64,000 nucleotides of DNA from Vespula vulgaris (GCF_905475345.1 NC_066589.1:7061501-7125500), one strand, 5' to 3'. Positions 14,601 through 29,700 are shown, counted from the first letter of the stretch. The notes: a model not told the origin generated them from the sequence alone. Numbers and translations: made by a program.

Positions 14601-16808
14601 TTTGAGAAGAATCCAATTTCGCGTCTATTTCACGCTTGTCTGTTTGTGTTGTCACTACCGTTGGTTGTACTTTGGATAGAATTTTTGCACATAATTCCAG
14701 ACTTTTTGAGATTTCCATGCAAGAAAGCAGATCAATATGGCACAACAATTTACTAATAATATTGTAAAACAAAGTAGGTAAATGATCAGAAGGAGTATCT
14801 ATAAATGTGTCCAATGATACAGTATCTAATAGAAATTCTGTTAATATGCATATTTCAATCAAATTTGGCATTCCACAACCAATAGATTTAACAGTCATCT
14901 CTTTGATTTCACACTGAGTTTTAATCCTAGCTTGACAAGCTTTTTCAAACAAAAAACCACAATGTATCCAAACATAAGATGGTTCTAATGTTGAAAATAA
15001 TAAATTTGCTGATTTGACCACTTCATTGGTTTTTGGTATTTTACTTGACTGTCCACAAGCAATATAAAAAGTTCTATAAATTCAAATATAATAAATTAAT
15101 CAAATTTAGTATACTTAATATTATTTTTAAATAGTTACATAATAAACGTGCATTTTTTACCTAAAAATTTCAAACAAAATATCATCTAGGATTATTGGTC
15201 CAATATCTGATTTATCCAATAATGAAACCAATATTCTATATGGTTTTAAATCTTGAGGATTCTCTTCACAACTATTTTTCAATAATGATTTAATAGCTTC
15301 AATTAAAATTTCTTTTGCATACATATCAAAATAAGTAGCTGTATCTTCTAGAACTTCATTGGTCGTTGAAAGAGCTTTCGTTTTTAAGATTGATGTATTT
15401 ACTTCAGTTCCCAAAAGCCATGCAAATAGACGCCTAACAGAATTACATAATATATTTTCAATATTCAAAAATATATTATTTATTTTTTTATTTATTTACA
15501 AATATTTACCTATTCAAGCTCATGTCTCTTCTCAATATTGTAGTAAGAGCAGCTGTAATTAATAATACCATATCCTTATATAACAATAAACTATTGTGTA
15601 CAGGAAAACCAACCAATAATAAGTCCAAAGCACTTCTTTGTACTAGAACTGAGTTATCCTGTACTCCAGCGCATAGCGCAGTAATCTTAATTAGAACAAA
15701 AGTTAATATTGTATATAATATGCAAATATATATTGTAAGTTTTATGTTTTATAAATTTGTAATTCTTGAACTTTTAAATATTTACCATAATATCACTGTC
15801 AGTACCCATAATAAACTTCTGCTCTTCCATAGGTATTTTTTTATTCAAATGTGACAGTACGAAAGATATAGCAGGTAATCGTATTCCAGAGTTTGAAGCT
15901 AAACAATCCCATAAGCATGCATAAAAATGCTCTGCACCTACTCCCTCACATACTTTCTCTAACAGAGAGTTAGTCCTAATAAAAAATTATTTTTCTTAAT
16001 ATTATAGAACAACTACATGATTTAGAAATATTTTTCTTAATAAAAACTACATATTCACAAACTATGAATTTTAATATTGATAGATTTTAATTTTACCTAT
16101 CAAAATGATCAGAACCATCTTCTAAACCAGGAAGTACCCCACTTAGAAATCCACTCAATCCTGGTCGTAGTCTTTCTCCAAGGGGTACAAAATGAGTTTC
16201 ATATACTGTCAATAAAGATGGTCTTACATTCATAGCAGCATGGCCCAATAATGGGAAAAGACCTTAGAGAATAAATAATAATTCCTATTTTAGAGCTGTT
16301 CAAGATATACTATCCAATATACATATTAAAATTGAATTACCTGCACTATATATAAAAAGTTCATGGCTGAGCCTATTTGTACCCATACATTTAAAAATGG
16401 TATCATAAGTTTCCAAAGCTTTTAAATGAACACCAGAAGGTAAAGCAGGATGCATACATTGTGCTAATCTCTTTGATATTTTTATTCTCCTTGGAATTAC
16501 TGGAAACTTCATATGATTCAACAATACTTTATTTAATTTGCCAAGTGCAGAAATAAGATCTGCCCATTCGCTAGTATATTCAAAGTTTTTTAAAGCCTTG
16601 TCTACAGCAGAGACATAGCTGTATAGATAAAATTTGTATAATTACCAGCTATTATTATTTTCTTTGTAAATAATTGTATTACTTTTGCATGATAATTTTC
16701 ATTTTTTACCAATATAATTAAACAATATAAAATCCTTTTTATAAATACTTACACACGATATTTAGAATCTTTCATAAGTTCACATTCTTCCATAGTAATA
16801 GAACCCAT
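4652..16808 (-). CDS. DOP1: DOP1/Dopey-family large cytosolic trafficking protein
   Basis: DOP1 proteins work with MON2 and class-4 P-type flippases in Golgi/endosome membrane traffic (family knowledge). Coding exons, 5' to 3' on the minus strand: 16753-16808, 16341-16618, 16097-16262, 15785-15975, 15510-15685, 15161-15433, 13519-15073, 13189-13451, 11948-13082, 11456-11881, 11081-11391, 10805-11006, 10305-10706, 10083-10216, 9843-9999, 9284-9655, 9054-9192, 8804-8974, 8518-8729, 8291-8443, 8015-8210, 6749-6916, 6537-6648, 4652-4861. They total 7458 nt, 2485 aa, close to the usual 2300-2500. The N-terminal Dopey signature is clear (SKRLAQCMHPALPSGVHLKA near residue 60). Two large central exons are Ser/Lys/Asn-rich and probably disordered. 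The start MGSITMEECELMKDSKYR follows a splice acceptor at 16830-16831, so a 5'UTR intron is likely. The last intron hosts another gene on the plus strand. Confidence 0.95.
5423..6440 (+). CDS. Secreted TIL-domain (trypsin-inhibitor-like) cysteine-rich protein, nested in a DOP1 intron
   Basis: Two exons, 5423-5489 and 5905-6440, join in phase (GT at 5490, AG at 5903-5904) to give 200 aa. The N-terminus MTMVRMKNILYC...FIILTDG is hydrophobic and reads as a signal peptide; the Met at 5438 is the most signal-like start. A long acidic, Tyr/Asp-rich central region follows. The C-terminal 55 residues carry ten cysteines in TIL order (C-x8-C-x-C-x3-C-x6-C-x3-C-x3-C-x-C-x10-C-x5-C, approximate). TIL domains commonly inhibit serine proteases through the loop between Cys5 and Cys6, here CYTPC. 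Inhibitory activity is not shown by the sequence. The acidic N-terminal region is long for a TIL protein. The gene lies on the strand opposite its host, between DOP1 exons 4652-4861 and 6537-6648. Confidence 0.85.
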
Positions 16809-17714
16809 GATTATTGATTGTGTATCAATCTGTTTAAATAAAATGTTTTCTAGCTGTTAATTATAATTAAAATCTATTTACATTATCGATTATTTGATAC
16901 ATTGATGGTAACTTTGACAGCTCTTTTATATTATAAGAGAATCTTATTATATGGCACGTGTTACAAGTAGATAAAAACATGTTCCATTATCTGCAATTAA
17001 AAATGAAATATACTTTAAACAATACAAATTTTATATATTCTATGATACATAAAAATTATCAATATTACAAATCTCATAAAGAAATAAATTTTGTTTTTTT
17101 TTTCCTATCCATATACATACATACATATACAATAATAAAATGATAAATTCTGATAACTAAAGCAATTAAGTAGAAATATAAAAATTGTATATGTTTCATT
17201 TGAAAAAATCTTTCTTTTAGAGATATATGACATAAAAGAACGCAGTTTTATTAAACTTTGAAGTCAATATGGCTGATTTTGTAATTAATGTATTACAGAA
17301 GAAACACTGTATCTACAATGTCTTTGCTATTTCAAAGAAACAATTGATATTTCGTGTTGACATTTCAAATTTACATATGTTGTCAAGGATAAATTAAAGC
17401 TCATTATATCAACATACTAATTCAATATCATGGGGAAAATGTGAATTACGATAAACCACTTGCAGGATTCGCTATCTTCCAGATTTTTACAAAGTAGAAC
17501 ACCACTAAATCCATAAAAATATAAAAAAATTTTCGCTTTTTCGAACTTTTTATCATATATACTCAAGTTGTTTCTCCCTTTCTTCCCTTATTTTCACTCT
17601 TTTTCGCTCCCACTACTTCCTGCCCGCTCTCAACACTTTATTCTATGCTTATTCAGTAAACTGAAGTTGGCTTTATGATAGTTCTTAAATAATAAGAACT
17701 TAAGAATAAACGTA

Positions 17715-17821
<107 letters not shown>

Positions 17822-18324
17822 CATTATATATACACACACATACACCTACACACACGCACACATATACGCACACACATATATAATCCTATTATGATTTTTT
17901 AGTGGAAATATTTTATTTTACTAATAATCGCATTGTAAGAATTTAATTGGAATAAATTTTTTAAATAATATATTTATATGAAATAATTAAAATAAATTAA
18001 CATATATATTTTCACCTTTGTCGAACATAAACTTCAAATGACTAATGGTACCATTTAATTTCTTAAATTACTCGACATCATATTAACAAATTTAGAAAAA
18101 TTTCTAATGACTATTAACTTAAATATAATTCCATTTTATCGGTTCTAAGACTAATTTAAATAAAATTTTATAGTTATCTAACTAATGAATAAATACATTA
18201 AATTGATATGAAGCAATGGTAATACTAATATAAATGCAAGTTGAATCTTATTGGTTCGTTCGTTTTAATGAAAACTCTCGAACATGATAAATATACATGC
18301 AAACGAACCTTATGGTTACTCATT

Positions 18325-18332
18325 TTTCCCGC
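18325..18332 (+). promoter_or_regulatory. E2F-like site upstream of Mcm3
   Basis: TTTCCCGC matches the E2F consensus TTTSSCGC and lies about 105 bp before the Mcm3 ATG in otherwise AT-rich DNA. E2F control of MCM genes at G1/S is established in animals. Use of this particular site is inferred. Confidence 0.6.
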
Positions 18333-18438
18333 GTAAAGTCAGCATCTACCAACTTGTTTGAGTTGTTGAGTTTATTGCTATTATTCTGTGTTTCGTTTAA
18401 TTATTTTAGATAAATAAAAAACAGAATTATCGATAAAT

Positions 18439-21400
18439 ATGACTGCAATCGATACAGATCAAAGACTTGAAGAATTACAACGAGAATATGTTGATTTTTT
18501 GGACGACATGGTATATAATTTTTAAATATCTTTATTCGTATATCATATCGACTGAATAAAATGATCAAAATGTATATTAAATTATTACAGGAAGATCAGG
18601 GTATATATGCCAATCTGGTTAAAAATATGATTGAAGAAAATAAATATAGATTATATGTAAATATTAATGATTTAAGAAGAAAAAATTCTCCACGAGCTAT
18701 TAGGTAGTAAAAATTCTTTTTCAAAAATTCTTGCAAAATGCTATCATAATTGCAAACCAGTATTTCATACTTTTTAATTTTATTTTTGTGATTACAGTTT
18801 ATTAAACAATTCTTTTGAGGAGCAATTAGCATTTCAAAATGCATTAAAACAATTTGTTGCTAATGTAGATACAGATTATGCTAAAGGAAACGTAGATTTT
18901 TTTATAGCATTTGAAGGAAGTTTTGGAAACAAGCACGTCACACCAAGAACATTAACTTCACGTTTTTTGGGTAATTTAGTATGTATCGAAGGTATTGTGA
19001 CAAAATGTAAGTATATATATTTATATACATCTTATTATATATAGTTAAAGTAAAAAATCATTGCTCATATTTTTAATTTATTTATTTAAGGTTCCCTTGT
19101 GAAACCTAAAGTTGTACGTAGTGTTCATTATTGTAGTACAACAAAAACAGTAATTGAAAGGGCTTATACAGATTTAACTTCAATAGAGGCATTTCCACAA
19201 TCTGCTGTATATCCTACCACGGTAATTACTTTTACTTTTATTTTTATATTTTTTTGCTAATTATTTTACATTATTTGTAACAAATATTTTGTATTTAAGG
19301 ATGAAGATGGAAATCCACTTGAAACAGAATTTGGTCTATCTACGTATAAAGATCATCAAACTCTTACGATTCAAGAAATGCCTGAAAAGGCACCAGCTGG
19401 ACAATTGCCACGTAGTGTTGATGTCATATGTGATAATGACTTAGTAGATTTATGTAAACCAGGAGATCGAGTTCAAGTTGTAGGAAATTATAGGTGTCTT
19501 CCAGGGAAACAAGGAGGCTATACAAGTGGCACATTTAGGTTTTTAAATTAAATATTTCTTTTTCACAAAAATGAAAATATCATTTATATATATTATAATT
19601 CCTTTTCATTTCCTACAGGACAGTTGTAATTGCCAACAATATTATGCAATTAAGCAAAGAAGCTAGTCTTTCAATTTCTCATGATGATGTAGCAATGTGT
19701 AAAAAACTAGCTAAAAGTAATCCATGCAAAAATATTTTTGAACTTTTAAGTAAATCTTTAGCACCTTCCATACATGGCAATGAGTACATAAAAAAGGCTA
19801 TTCTTTGTCTTTTGCTTGGTGGTGTAGAAAAAATTTTACCTAATGGTACAAGACTCCGAGGGTATGAGATTTTTTAATACATTATTCTATACATATATAT
19901 CACGGAAAAATAGTAAAATGCGATAATTTTCATTTACATTTTTCAAAATATTTAGAATTTCCATATTGTTTGTAGAGATATTAATGTTCTACTCATAGGA
20001 GATCCATCTGTCGCGAAATCTCAACTTTTACGATACGTTTTGTGTACTGCCCCACGTGCAATAGCAACTACCGGCAGAGGTTCATCTGGTGTAGGTTTAA
20101 CAGCTGCAGTTACAGTAGATCAAGAAACTGGAGAACGTAGACTGGAAGCAGGTGCTATGGTTTTGGCTGATCGTGGTGTTATTTGTATTGATGAATTTGA
20201 TAAAATGTCAGATCTTGACAGGACTGCAATTCATGAAGTGATGGAACAAGGAAAAGTTACTATTGCTAAAGCTGGTATTCATGCTAGTCTAAATGCACGT
20301 TGTTCAGTTTTAGCTGCTGCAAATCCTGTTTATGGAAGAGTAATAAAATTATTTTTGGATAAAAAATTGAATTTAAATTTAATTTTTAATTTATAAGAAC
20401 TTCGTATAATTATAAGTATATATTTTTACAGTATGACCAATACAAAACACCAATGGAAAATATAGGACTGCAAGATTCTCTGCTTTCACGTTTTGATTTG
20501 CTATTTGTAATGTTAGATATAGTAGATTCAGAGCAGGATAATGTAATCAGTGATCATGTTGTGAGAATGCATAGATACAGAAATCCAATAGAGCAAGATG
20601 GAGAAGCATTACCATTGAGTAGTAAATTAGATATGTTAACAACTAAAACTCAGGATGAAGAACTTTCTGAAGAAATAGAAAAACAAGTCTATCAGAAATA
20701 TGATCCTATGTTACATGGACAGTCATGTGCAAAAAGGTATATTGGGATTAAACGTTTCTACAAAAAAAAAAAATAATATATATTATTTGATATTGCATAT
20801 ATGTAGTATTATACTAAATAAATTTATTTTCCTAGTGATCAAATTCTGAGCATAACTTTTATGAGAAAGTATATTCATATAGCACGTTGTATGAAACCAA
20901 AACTAACAGAAGAAGCCAGTGAAGTTATAGCCGATGAGTATTCAAAACTTCGATCAGAAGAAATGCTTGAGTTTGATGTAGCAAGGGTATTGTATTATAT
21001 TCTATAGCTAAAATGATATTATATAATTGATATTAAGTGATATTATTATTCTTTTTTACGTTATATTTTTTAGACTCAACCTGTAACAGCTCGTACTTTA
21101 GAAACAATGATTAGATTATCGACCGCACATGCAAAAGCACGTTTATCAAAAAATGTTACTGCTGAGGATGCTCAGGCAGCCATTGAATTAATACAGTTTG
21201 CCTATTTCAAAAGAGTGTTAGAAAGAGAAAAAAGGAAACGCAGAAGACGCGATAGTGAAGTTAGCATAAATAGTAATGAAGAGGAAGAAGGTAGAGGGAC
21301 AAAGCGCTCAAGAAAACATCAAAATGCAGTGGGAGAATCTAGCGATCCTTATGAATATAAGAGCGATACTGATGAATCTATTGATGAATTTACAAAAAGG

Positions 21401-21822
21401 ACTACTAGATCTCGATCTCAAAAAACAGCTGCTACTTCTTCGACTACAATCTCTCAAAGTAGTGAAGAAGTTGTAGCTTCTACAGAGGAATCACCTGCAA
21501 CAATTACAGAAGACAGGTACAATCCACAATAGATAATATTTTGTATTGAATAAAAGGATTCTAATAATATTACTTATTTTACATATACAAGGAATGAATA
21601 ATGTATCTATTTCTTTTTTTTAGATTGAAAATTTTTCGATCCCTGCTTCATAAATTATTCCAAGAACAAAGAGTTCAAGCTCTACCTCTCTCCAAAGTTC
21701 GGGATTATTTGGATGCACAACACACTCCAAATTTTACACCTTCCGAAATTACTGCTGCAATTAACAAAATGACAGATGATAATCAAATTATGTCTGCAGA
21801 TGATAATATTTTCCTGATATAA
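18439..21822 (+). CDS. Mcm3: DNA replication licensing factor MCM3
   Basis: Subunit of the MCM2-7 replicative helicase loaded at origins in G1. Eleven exons: 18439-18510, 18591-18703, 18798-19006, 19091-19221, 19300-19538, 19619-19861, 19976-20339, 20432-20736, 20836-20986, 21074-21516, 21624-21822. Total 2469 nt, 822 aa, slightly longer than vertebrate MCM3. The N-terminus (YVDFLDDMEDQGIY) is characteristic of MCM3. Walker A GDPSVAKSQ is near residues 344-352. Walker B CIDEFDKM is near 406-413. The arginine finger SRFD is near 476. After the AAA+ core comes a basic/acidic Ser-rich linker (KRKRRRRDSEVS), then a C-terminal winged-helix-like segment ending DDNIFLI. All junctions keep phase. The gene converges on narrow abdomen, with about 1.9 kb between the stops. 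Confidence 0.97.
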
Positions 21823-22158
21823 AAAATTTTGTAATTAATAATTTTATAATACATATATTGTTAAAGTAAAATTTAAAAATATATTCTAATAGTACTCCAT
21901 TTTTTTATACAATTTTATGTAATATAATTAAAGATAATTTTATCTATTAACATTTATTAATTTTATATGTATATAATACAACACATTGGCACATAAACTA
22001 GCAACAATAATCAACATTCATTACAGAAATATAAACACAATATAGTATACAATAGATACGTTTCAGATTTTATATAAATATGTCATTCTACATTTCATGT
22101 ATATTATGTGCGTGTGCGTGTGCGTGTGCATATGCGTGTGTGTGTGTGTGTGTGTGTG

Positions 22159-22189
<31 letters not shown>

Positions 22190-23723
22190 GTGTGTATATA
22201 TATACATATTATACATACATATATATATATATATATATAAATTGTTACATTACATATAACTTTAATTATATTTAACTAATATTCAGGTATTTTTCCTCAT
22301 ACATATCTTATTATCATAATCTCTTTTTTCTTATACTGTAGTCACTTTTGCTTTTATTTACTCTTGTCCATATATATACAATCTATTTTATATATTATGA
22401 ATTTATTTATTTATTATATATTATTCTCATTTTACATTTATAACAGTTTAAATAAGAACTGGCACTCTTCAGTAATTCTGAATAAATTCTCTATATTATT
22501 ATTTTTTAATCTTAACATATATAAATTTAATTTTAATTAAAATTTAATTCCAATTCAAATTGTGCTTCTATAGAAATTCCTTTAAACTTTGCATTACATC
22601 TATTGTTATAACGAACATTTTGTGCCAATCGCAATTATTGCGACAAAGGTCATAACAATTTATTATTATTGTAATGTTTTTATGGAGAAATATAATTGCG
22701 AATAATATTACTATTGTACAAAACTTAATCATTTTTTATGAAAATTGTTAAAAATTTGTAATAAGTGTGGTTTATTCTACAAAGATAAAATTATTCTCAT
22801 TTTTATATTTTTTTTTAATTCATAAAAATGTACTGTATTGTACTCTCTCTCTCTCTCTTTTTTTCTCATAATTATCTCCTTTAATATTAAATACATTTTA
22901 ACTATGAATCGATGATTTGTAGTATAAAATCTGTTTTGTATTTTATGTTATATGTATCCAACTTTTATGATACGATTTACAAGATTATCATAAAACAAAA
23001 GAACAATTCTTTTTATTATTGTAAACAAAATAAATTCGTAAAACATATTATTGAATAGTAGAAAATATTGATGACTATACATTTCAAACTTGTCATATAA
23101 AATGAAATAAAGCTATTGGTGTTACTTCAATAAATTATAAATCTGATGTGGCAGTGATTTCATAGTCTCTTAAAAAAAAATAGAGTATTGCTACTTTAAA
23201 AAACGCAAAAACGTGAAGCATTTGAAAAAATACATATATATGAGATTATAGATTAAAATAAATGTTCTATAAAAAGATGAAGTACAATAGTGTATATTAT
23301 TGCATGCAGTAACCTTAAACATTCAAAAATAAAATTATACATTAATTAGTAAAATTACGTGATACTGATATCAATTCTGCTGTACGTTACAATAGAGAAA
23401 AAATCATTTAATATAAAATCTATTATACATACGTATCTTTTTTTAAAATATATAATTTTAAATGCAATATTTGACAAACAATTGTTTGAAAAGATGTATG
23501 GGCGTACAAAATCTCCATTAGGACGATTATTTGAAATAGTTAGGCACGTATATCATATTAATTTCATTTTCAATTTTATATAATCTATTGTTTTGTGTGT
23601 ATGCGCACATACGTGTCCGTATATATGTACGTACGTATGTATGTATGCACGTATGCACGCGCACACATACATGCACGCACGAACGGGTGCGTATGTTTAT
23701 CTAATATCTCTTTTGTACATCTT
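21823..23723. other. Convergent 3' intergenic region (Mcm3 / narrow abdomen)
   Basis: AT-rich sequence with no supportable ORF, holding the 3'UTRs of both convergent genes by position. GT/CA-type simple repeats occur at about 22105-22240 and 23595-23690. The second mixes TGTA, CGTA and GCAC steps and can form Z-DNA-like alternating purine-pyrimidine tracts. Confidence 0.6.
22105..22240. repeat. (TG)n/(TA)n microsatellite
   Basis: Alternating purine-pyrimidine tract: GTGCGTGTGC steps, then TG repeats, then TATG and TA repeats. Confidence 0.9.
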
Positions 23724-26700
23724 CTAATCCTCATCACTGGACTCGCTACTGTAAGCTAACTGTTCTTTCCACCATTCTCGGACTTCAAGCATAACGCTAG
23801 AAATTTTAGGAGTACTTAATTTAGTGTTTACAGGTTCTCTCTGCTGCCTATTTTGTTCTGTATTTTCTGTAAGATGCGGTAGATTATTTTTGACTGTTGC
23901 TGAAAGTACAAATAAAATTAGAACTATTAAACTATGCCTTAGAATTTTGATAACGTTCAATGAAATTAATTTACGTGGTGGTCTGTTGTTTCTTTTCTTG
24001 GATGGAGGAATTTTATCCTTGTCAGATCTTACAGAAGCAGGATCTGATAATGTTGGGACAAGATATTTTCTACCTGATCCACTTCCGATACTATCCGATC
24101 TTGGCAATACTACAGGTTTCTTTGATCTGTGACGCAATCCATCTACTTCCTAATAAAATTAATATAATTTATTGTAATTATAAAATATAAATATGTATAT
24201 ATGTATGTGTGTACTTACGCACGCGCGCGCTATTATGTATATAATATAACTCACTTTTCCTTCGTCTTCTTCTTCACGTTCTTTGGTTGTTTCTTTACTT
24301 TTAATTTCAATGTATTCTTGTGGAGTTATAGCGGCATCATTTGTAGCACGAAGGCCGGCGATGAGACTATTTTGTTGTTTCTAAAATGCATATTTATATC
24401 AGTTTTTTGTATTTATAATTATTTAAAAACATATGATCTTTAATTCAAATTTTACTTTTATATTTAGAACTATACAAATATAAATGAAATTATTTATCAT
24501 ACCCCTACCGCTCTTATCTTCTTTAGACATCCTTCTAACCAAGTTCTAATTGTTTGTTTTGCAACTTCTTCTTCAATAATATATTCAAACTCTTCTCTTG
24601 CAAGTAATTCTTCTAACTGAAGTGCTTTTCTAATATCCACAGAACGATAAGATAACATGCTATAAAAATAAATAATACATTATATTTTTCCATTCAGAAT
24701 GAAATTATCTTATATGATTTTAATATATAAATATGATTATTAAATTAAACATACTTAATAACATCATGAAACGTGACATCTTCTCCATTGTGAAGTCTTT
24801 CTAATTCGTAACACATGTATTTGAATAACAGACGATCTTTCTGTGGATCTGTTTCTAATCTTCCTTTCAATAATCGTAAAATAAACTTTACCTATGGGAG
24901 ATCAAATATCATTATTTATCAGTGTTAATAAATAACGATATACAATATAAAAATTGTTATGTAAACATTTTTAATAAACATACCCTTTTTACTGGTATAA
25001 CACCTTTCTGATGATTATCTACGACATTCCAAGTATTTTGAAAATTTCTAATATCAGCATAAGAAAGTAATGCATCTTCTTCGTTTGAATAGAATAAAGA
25101 AAAATTTTCCATGATAATAGCTGTTAAAAATAATTTGCAATAATTTTATAATATATATTTGTATATTCATTGTATTTGTAATATTTACAAATGAATAATT
25201 AAAAAGTAAATATATTTTATATTTAAACATACCTACTAAAAGATTTAGGACGATATAAGTAATAATTACATAAAATGTACAGAAATAAATTAGGGATGCA
25301 TGAAAATTTCCACAATCTGTCTCCCAATAATTAGCAGCAGGAGTACAGTAAGGTGGCTGAATCATACAGTCATGCATAATTTTATTCCAATCTTCTCCTG
25401 TGACAATGCGAAATAGCATAGCAACACCAGTAACGGGCGATTCAAAATTAGCGCGTCTGTAAAATATCAATATATAAATTGATTTATTTTTTAATAATTA
25501 TACAATTATTATAGATCATTTAAATTTGTCTATATTGTACCTTCCTATTCCTTCTCCATATTTTACTGTTCCAAAAATAATAGTTCCTGCTAGTGCATAG
25601 AAGAATACCAAAAGGAACATTCCAAATATAATGAAGAAACTTTTGCAAACAGATACACCAACAGTCAGCATCAACATCTTGAGCGTTGTATGTTTGCCAG
25701 TGATTGTAAAGAATCTAAGAATTACAACCATGAAGCCAATAAGATATGATAAATCATTCTGTAAAAGAGAAATTGAATTAATTTGTATGTTATATTTTTA
25801 AAACAACAATTATAATAATAAATTTATTTTAATATACCTTCATTGTACAATGAACGATGATCCAAATAACGCCCACGACTGTCACGAGCAAATCATATCT
25901 GTTTCTTCTGGACTGCCAATAGCCACGTGGTGTAAAAGCAATGTTTTTCATAACGACTTCTATGAGGAAGATTAGTGTCAGAATCGTGGACACCGTAGCT
26001 AGAGCTTCCGTGTGTTTTTCCTCGATTCTCCACTTGAGATAAATAAAATAAAATACAATTAATATAATTACGTTACTTTTACCACGGTCTAATGGTAGCC
26101 GGTAAGGAACACATGATTCAAAGCAACAGTCTTTGAGTCCTTAACAGAACCAATAACTTAAATATTTTTTTTTTCACACTTTATAAAATTTCCTTTTTTA
26201 TAAATAAGAATAATCATTAGCAGAATAACGTTTAAGTTTCAACTCACAGAAACGTATAGCAGACTGCTGTTTATAAGTACCATTACTGCAATGAATCTTT
26301 TAAAGTAAATATTTTGTGTAATATCATAAATATATGCTCTAAACTTTTTGCCATCAGGCCGTGGTGGTAAATGTAAGGGTTGGGCAATCTTCAATCGTTT
26401 TTTTAAATCACACCTAAAAGATATAGTACGAACTTAATATTTCAAAAAAAGAAAAAAAACAAAAGAAAAAAAAGAAAAAAAAGCGTTACAAACATGCGAA
26501 ATTACACTCACCATCTTCTTTGATCAACTGTTAATAAAGCTGTACCTTTATTTTCAGAATAATTTGCTATAACAACGCCCACAAAGAGAGTTAAACCAAT
26601 CATACAACCAAGGAAGATATAAATATGAATATAGATAGCATGTACCTAAATGATGTATATATAATTACTTTAGTTGGCTGATATTTAGTTTGCAATATAA

Positions 26701-29700
26701 TTTTTCTCCTATTAAGTCAAAAATGATAAACTTACTGGGCTAAGAGCTTTAATTAAGACATCTCTGACATCAAGCCAACCTTTAAAAGAAAGTACTTCAA
26801 AAAGAGCCATCATAGCATCGCCTATATTATCAAAATTAAATCTTCTTGGATTTGCCCTAAAATACAATATAAAAATTTTGATCATAATATTTAACAATTA
26901 ATGTTATATATTAAAGCTTACCATACACGAGGTACTAATATGGATGGATAACTTTCATTCTTTCCTGGTCTTAATTTCATTTTTGTTACGAAAACTCTTC
27001 TCATGAATACTCCTACACAATTTTCTCGTTTCAAAATAGTAGGATCATTACAACGTGCCAACCTACCACCATAAAGTTGGACACCATAACTTGCAAATAT
27101 AAACATGAGCAATATTAATAAAGTAGATACCTAGAAAGTTTTACAATATTAGAAGACATAACTTAAAAATTTAAGGATAATTAAAACTATTTAATTTAAT
27201 TATGTACCAGTAATATTTCCTTGAAACCTCTACATAACTCATAAACAACTTTTCTCATATGTGGCACAAGAGTAAATATTCTTAAAGGTCTGACACAGCG
27301 TAAAATCATAAGCAATTGAGCACCAGAATTTGGAGGTACACTTCTGGGCATCCAACATAAAAATACAAGGCTTACCTGAAAAAAATATATATAAATTATG
27401 ATTAGAAAAAACATATATGATTTTTTTTATAATCAAACAATTGATCATATTATTTAAAAAAAAAAAAACTTACAACATAAATGAAAACATCAAGAACTGA
27501 AGCGACGTCTTTGATATAAGCTTTTGGTGTAAAGAATAAGCCGTCCGCTAATATTTTCAAAGCTAATTCTATGCTCATGAATATAACAAAACCATATTCG
27601 GCTATTTGTAGTGCTGGAATTTCCATTACACGATATCGAGGAGTTTCAAACATCATAGAAATACAAGATAAAGTTGTTGCACATATCATTACCCAATCGA
27701 GATATGTAACTAATCCTAGAAAATTGCTGAAAAAATATGATAAATTATTTACAATTTTTTAATTATATATATATGAAATTATATTTTAAATTATTCTAAT
27801 ATAATTTTTAATTATTCATATTATATATGAAATTATATAGGTATAAAATTGAACAATAGTAAATAAATGTAAAAAATAATGACCAAAATTATACTTACTG
27901 TAAACTTTTATATTGTACTTTTCTTTCTTTCCCTGTCAAAGGATCTTTTAATCTTGCATCATATCTTGCATAAACTAACAATTGACAAATTTTACGGAAT
28001 TTACTTTCACGTGGTACTGTGAAAAGTGGTGTATCAAAGAATGGATGATTTTCTCGTAAATCATCTTCCCGTTGATTTCTATTCAAAACAATTCAATTAT
28101 TAAAAAAATCATATTGATAAATATAATCAATATTTATTACCTTCTCATTTCTGCTTGTTGTCTTTTTGCTTGCAATAGTTTAATATCTAAATCATGTGGT
28201 CTACTTCGAGATGAGCTAACTCTATTTATTCCTCCTATATCTCCATTTTCCATAAGATGTTCATAAGTTTGCTTCAATTTAATTGATCCACTCCGAACAC
28301 TTCTCCTTATAGATCTGTCAGTAAGATAATTTTTTTAAATTTATATAAATTTTTTTCGTTATATAATATTAATTTCATTAAAATATATTCATATTATTAT
28401 TGTTATTTTACTTTTTTTGATCAATGCGGAGTTGCTTAGCACTGCTAACTGTACCCTGAGGCTTTAAAAGTCCTTTTCCTGGAACTGGTATCATTGCAGA
28501 ATCTCCCAATAGAAGCCTCTGATTATTTGAATCACTGTACAATTTTATAATTATAGAGAACATATTACAAGATAAAATGCGAATTTAAATAAAATGTATA
28601 CATTTACTTTATTATATAAATAACAGCTGCTTTTTTCAAGCTGGTAACAACATTCCTTACTTTTGGTGGATTATTCAATATTTTAACAGGACGTTGTTTT
28701 CTATATATTATTTTCGAATCAAAAGTCTCATTTATCTTCTTTGTACCTTCATTCTCATCATCTTCTACTTCTAATACGAACTGCCGCATAAAGCTTTCAC
28801 GAACCTAATAAAAATTAACAATATCTGTTATATAATTATATTAATATATTTAAACAGAATAGATACAAATTTCATCTAGAATAGATAAAAATATAAATTT
28901 TTTTTACTTTTGGAAGATTGAAGTCTGATGGTACTTTGTGCAAACAAGTCATTTGTGGACTATCAGGAAATTTTTCAAAAATTCTCAATCTAAATGGCAG
29001 AGTCTCCTTTATTTCTGCACTTTGTTCACGAAATTTCAATTGCTTCAATTTTTTTATGTCTTCATCCAATTCAAGATTATCCAAAATTACAGCAACAAAA
29101 AGGCTTAAGACAATCTACAAAGAAATTAGTTAAAAATTAAATATATATTTACAACAATACTTAACTTTCTATAGCAATAATATTACCAATGTGACAAAAA
29201 GATGATATAAAATAAAATACACAGCAACAAATGGTGCCATAGTCTCATGTGTTCTTAACATAGTTTCATCCATAACATCAACCCAAGCTTCTTGAGTAAG
29301 TATTTGAAACATAGACATAAAGGCCTGAGAAAAATAACCGATATAAATCATTAAATAATAAATCTTTGCGCAATTAATAATTATTATAATATAATTTTGT
29401 TCTTTTTACCTCAGGAAATGTTTCAAATTTAGTAAAGTCACATAAAAAACAAAATAGTTGCATAGAAATACTGGAAGATATCACCAACAGGCACATGGTG
29501 AAGATGATAAGACTACCTAATTTTTTTCCAGGTCCAAATATCTTATACACAAAATCTTCTAACATTGGAGATGCTTTAATTAATCTAACCACTCTAAGAA
29601 CCTGTTAAAAAAAGTATCTAATAAAAAGTAATCTATTTTTTCTTTTTTATTATTTTCAATGTGTATTATTTTATATGTGTGCTTATTATGAAAATGGGAT

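Noticed and set aside
26081..26160. tRNA-like phrase (CGGTCTAATGGTAGCCGG) in a narrow abdomen intron
   Set aside because: No acceptor-stem pairing, no T-loop TTCRA in the right place. Not a tRNA.
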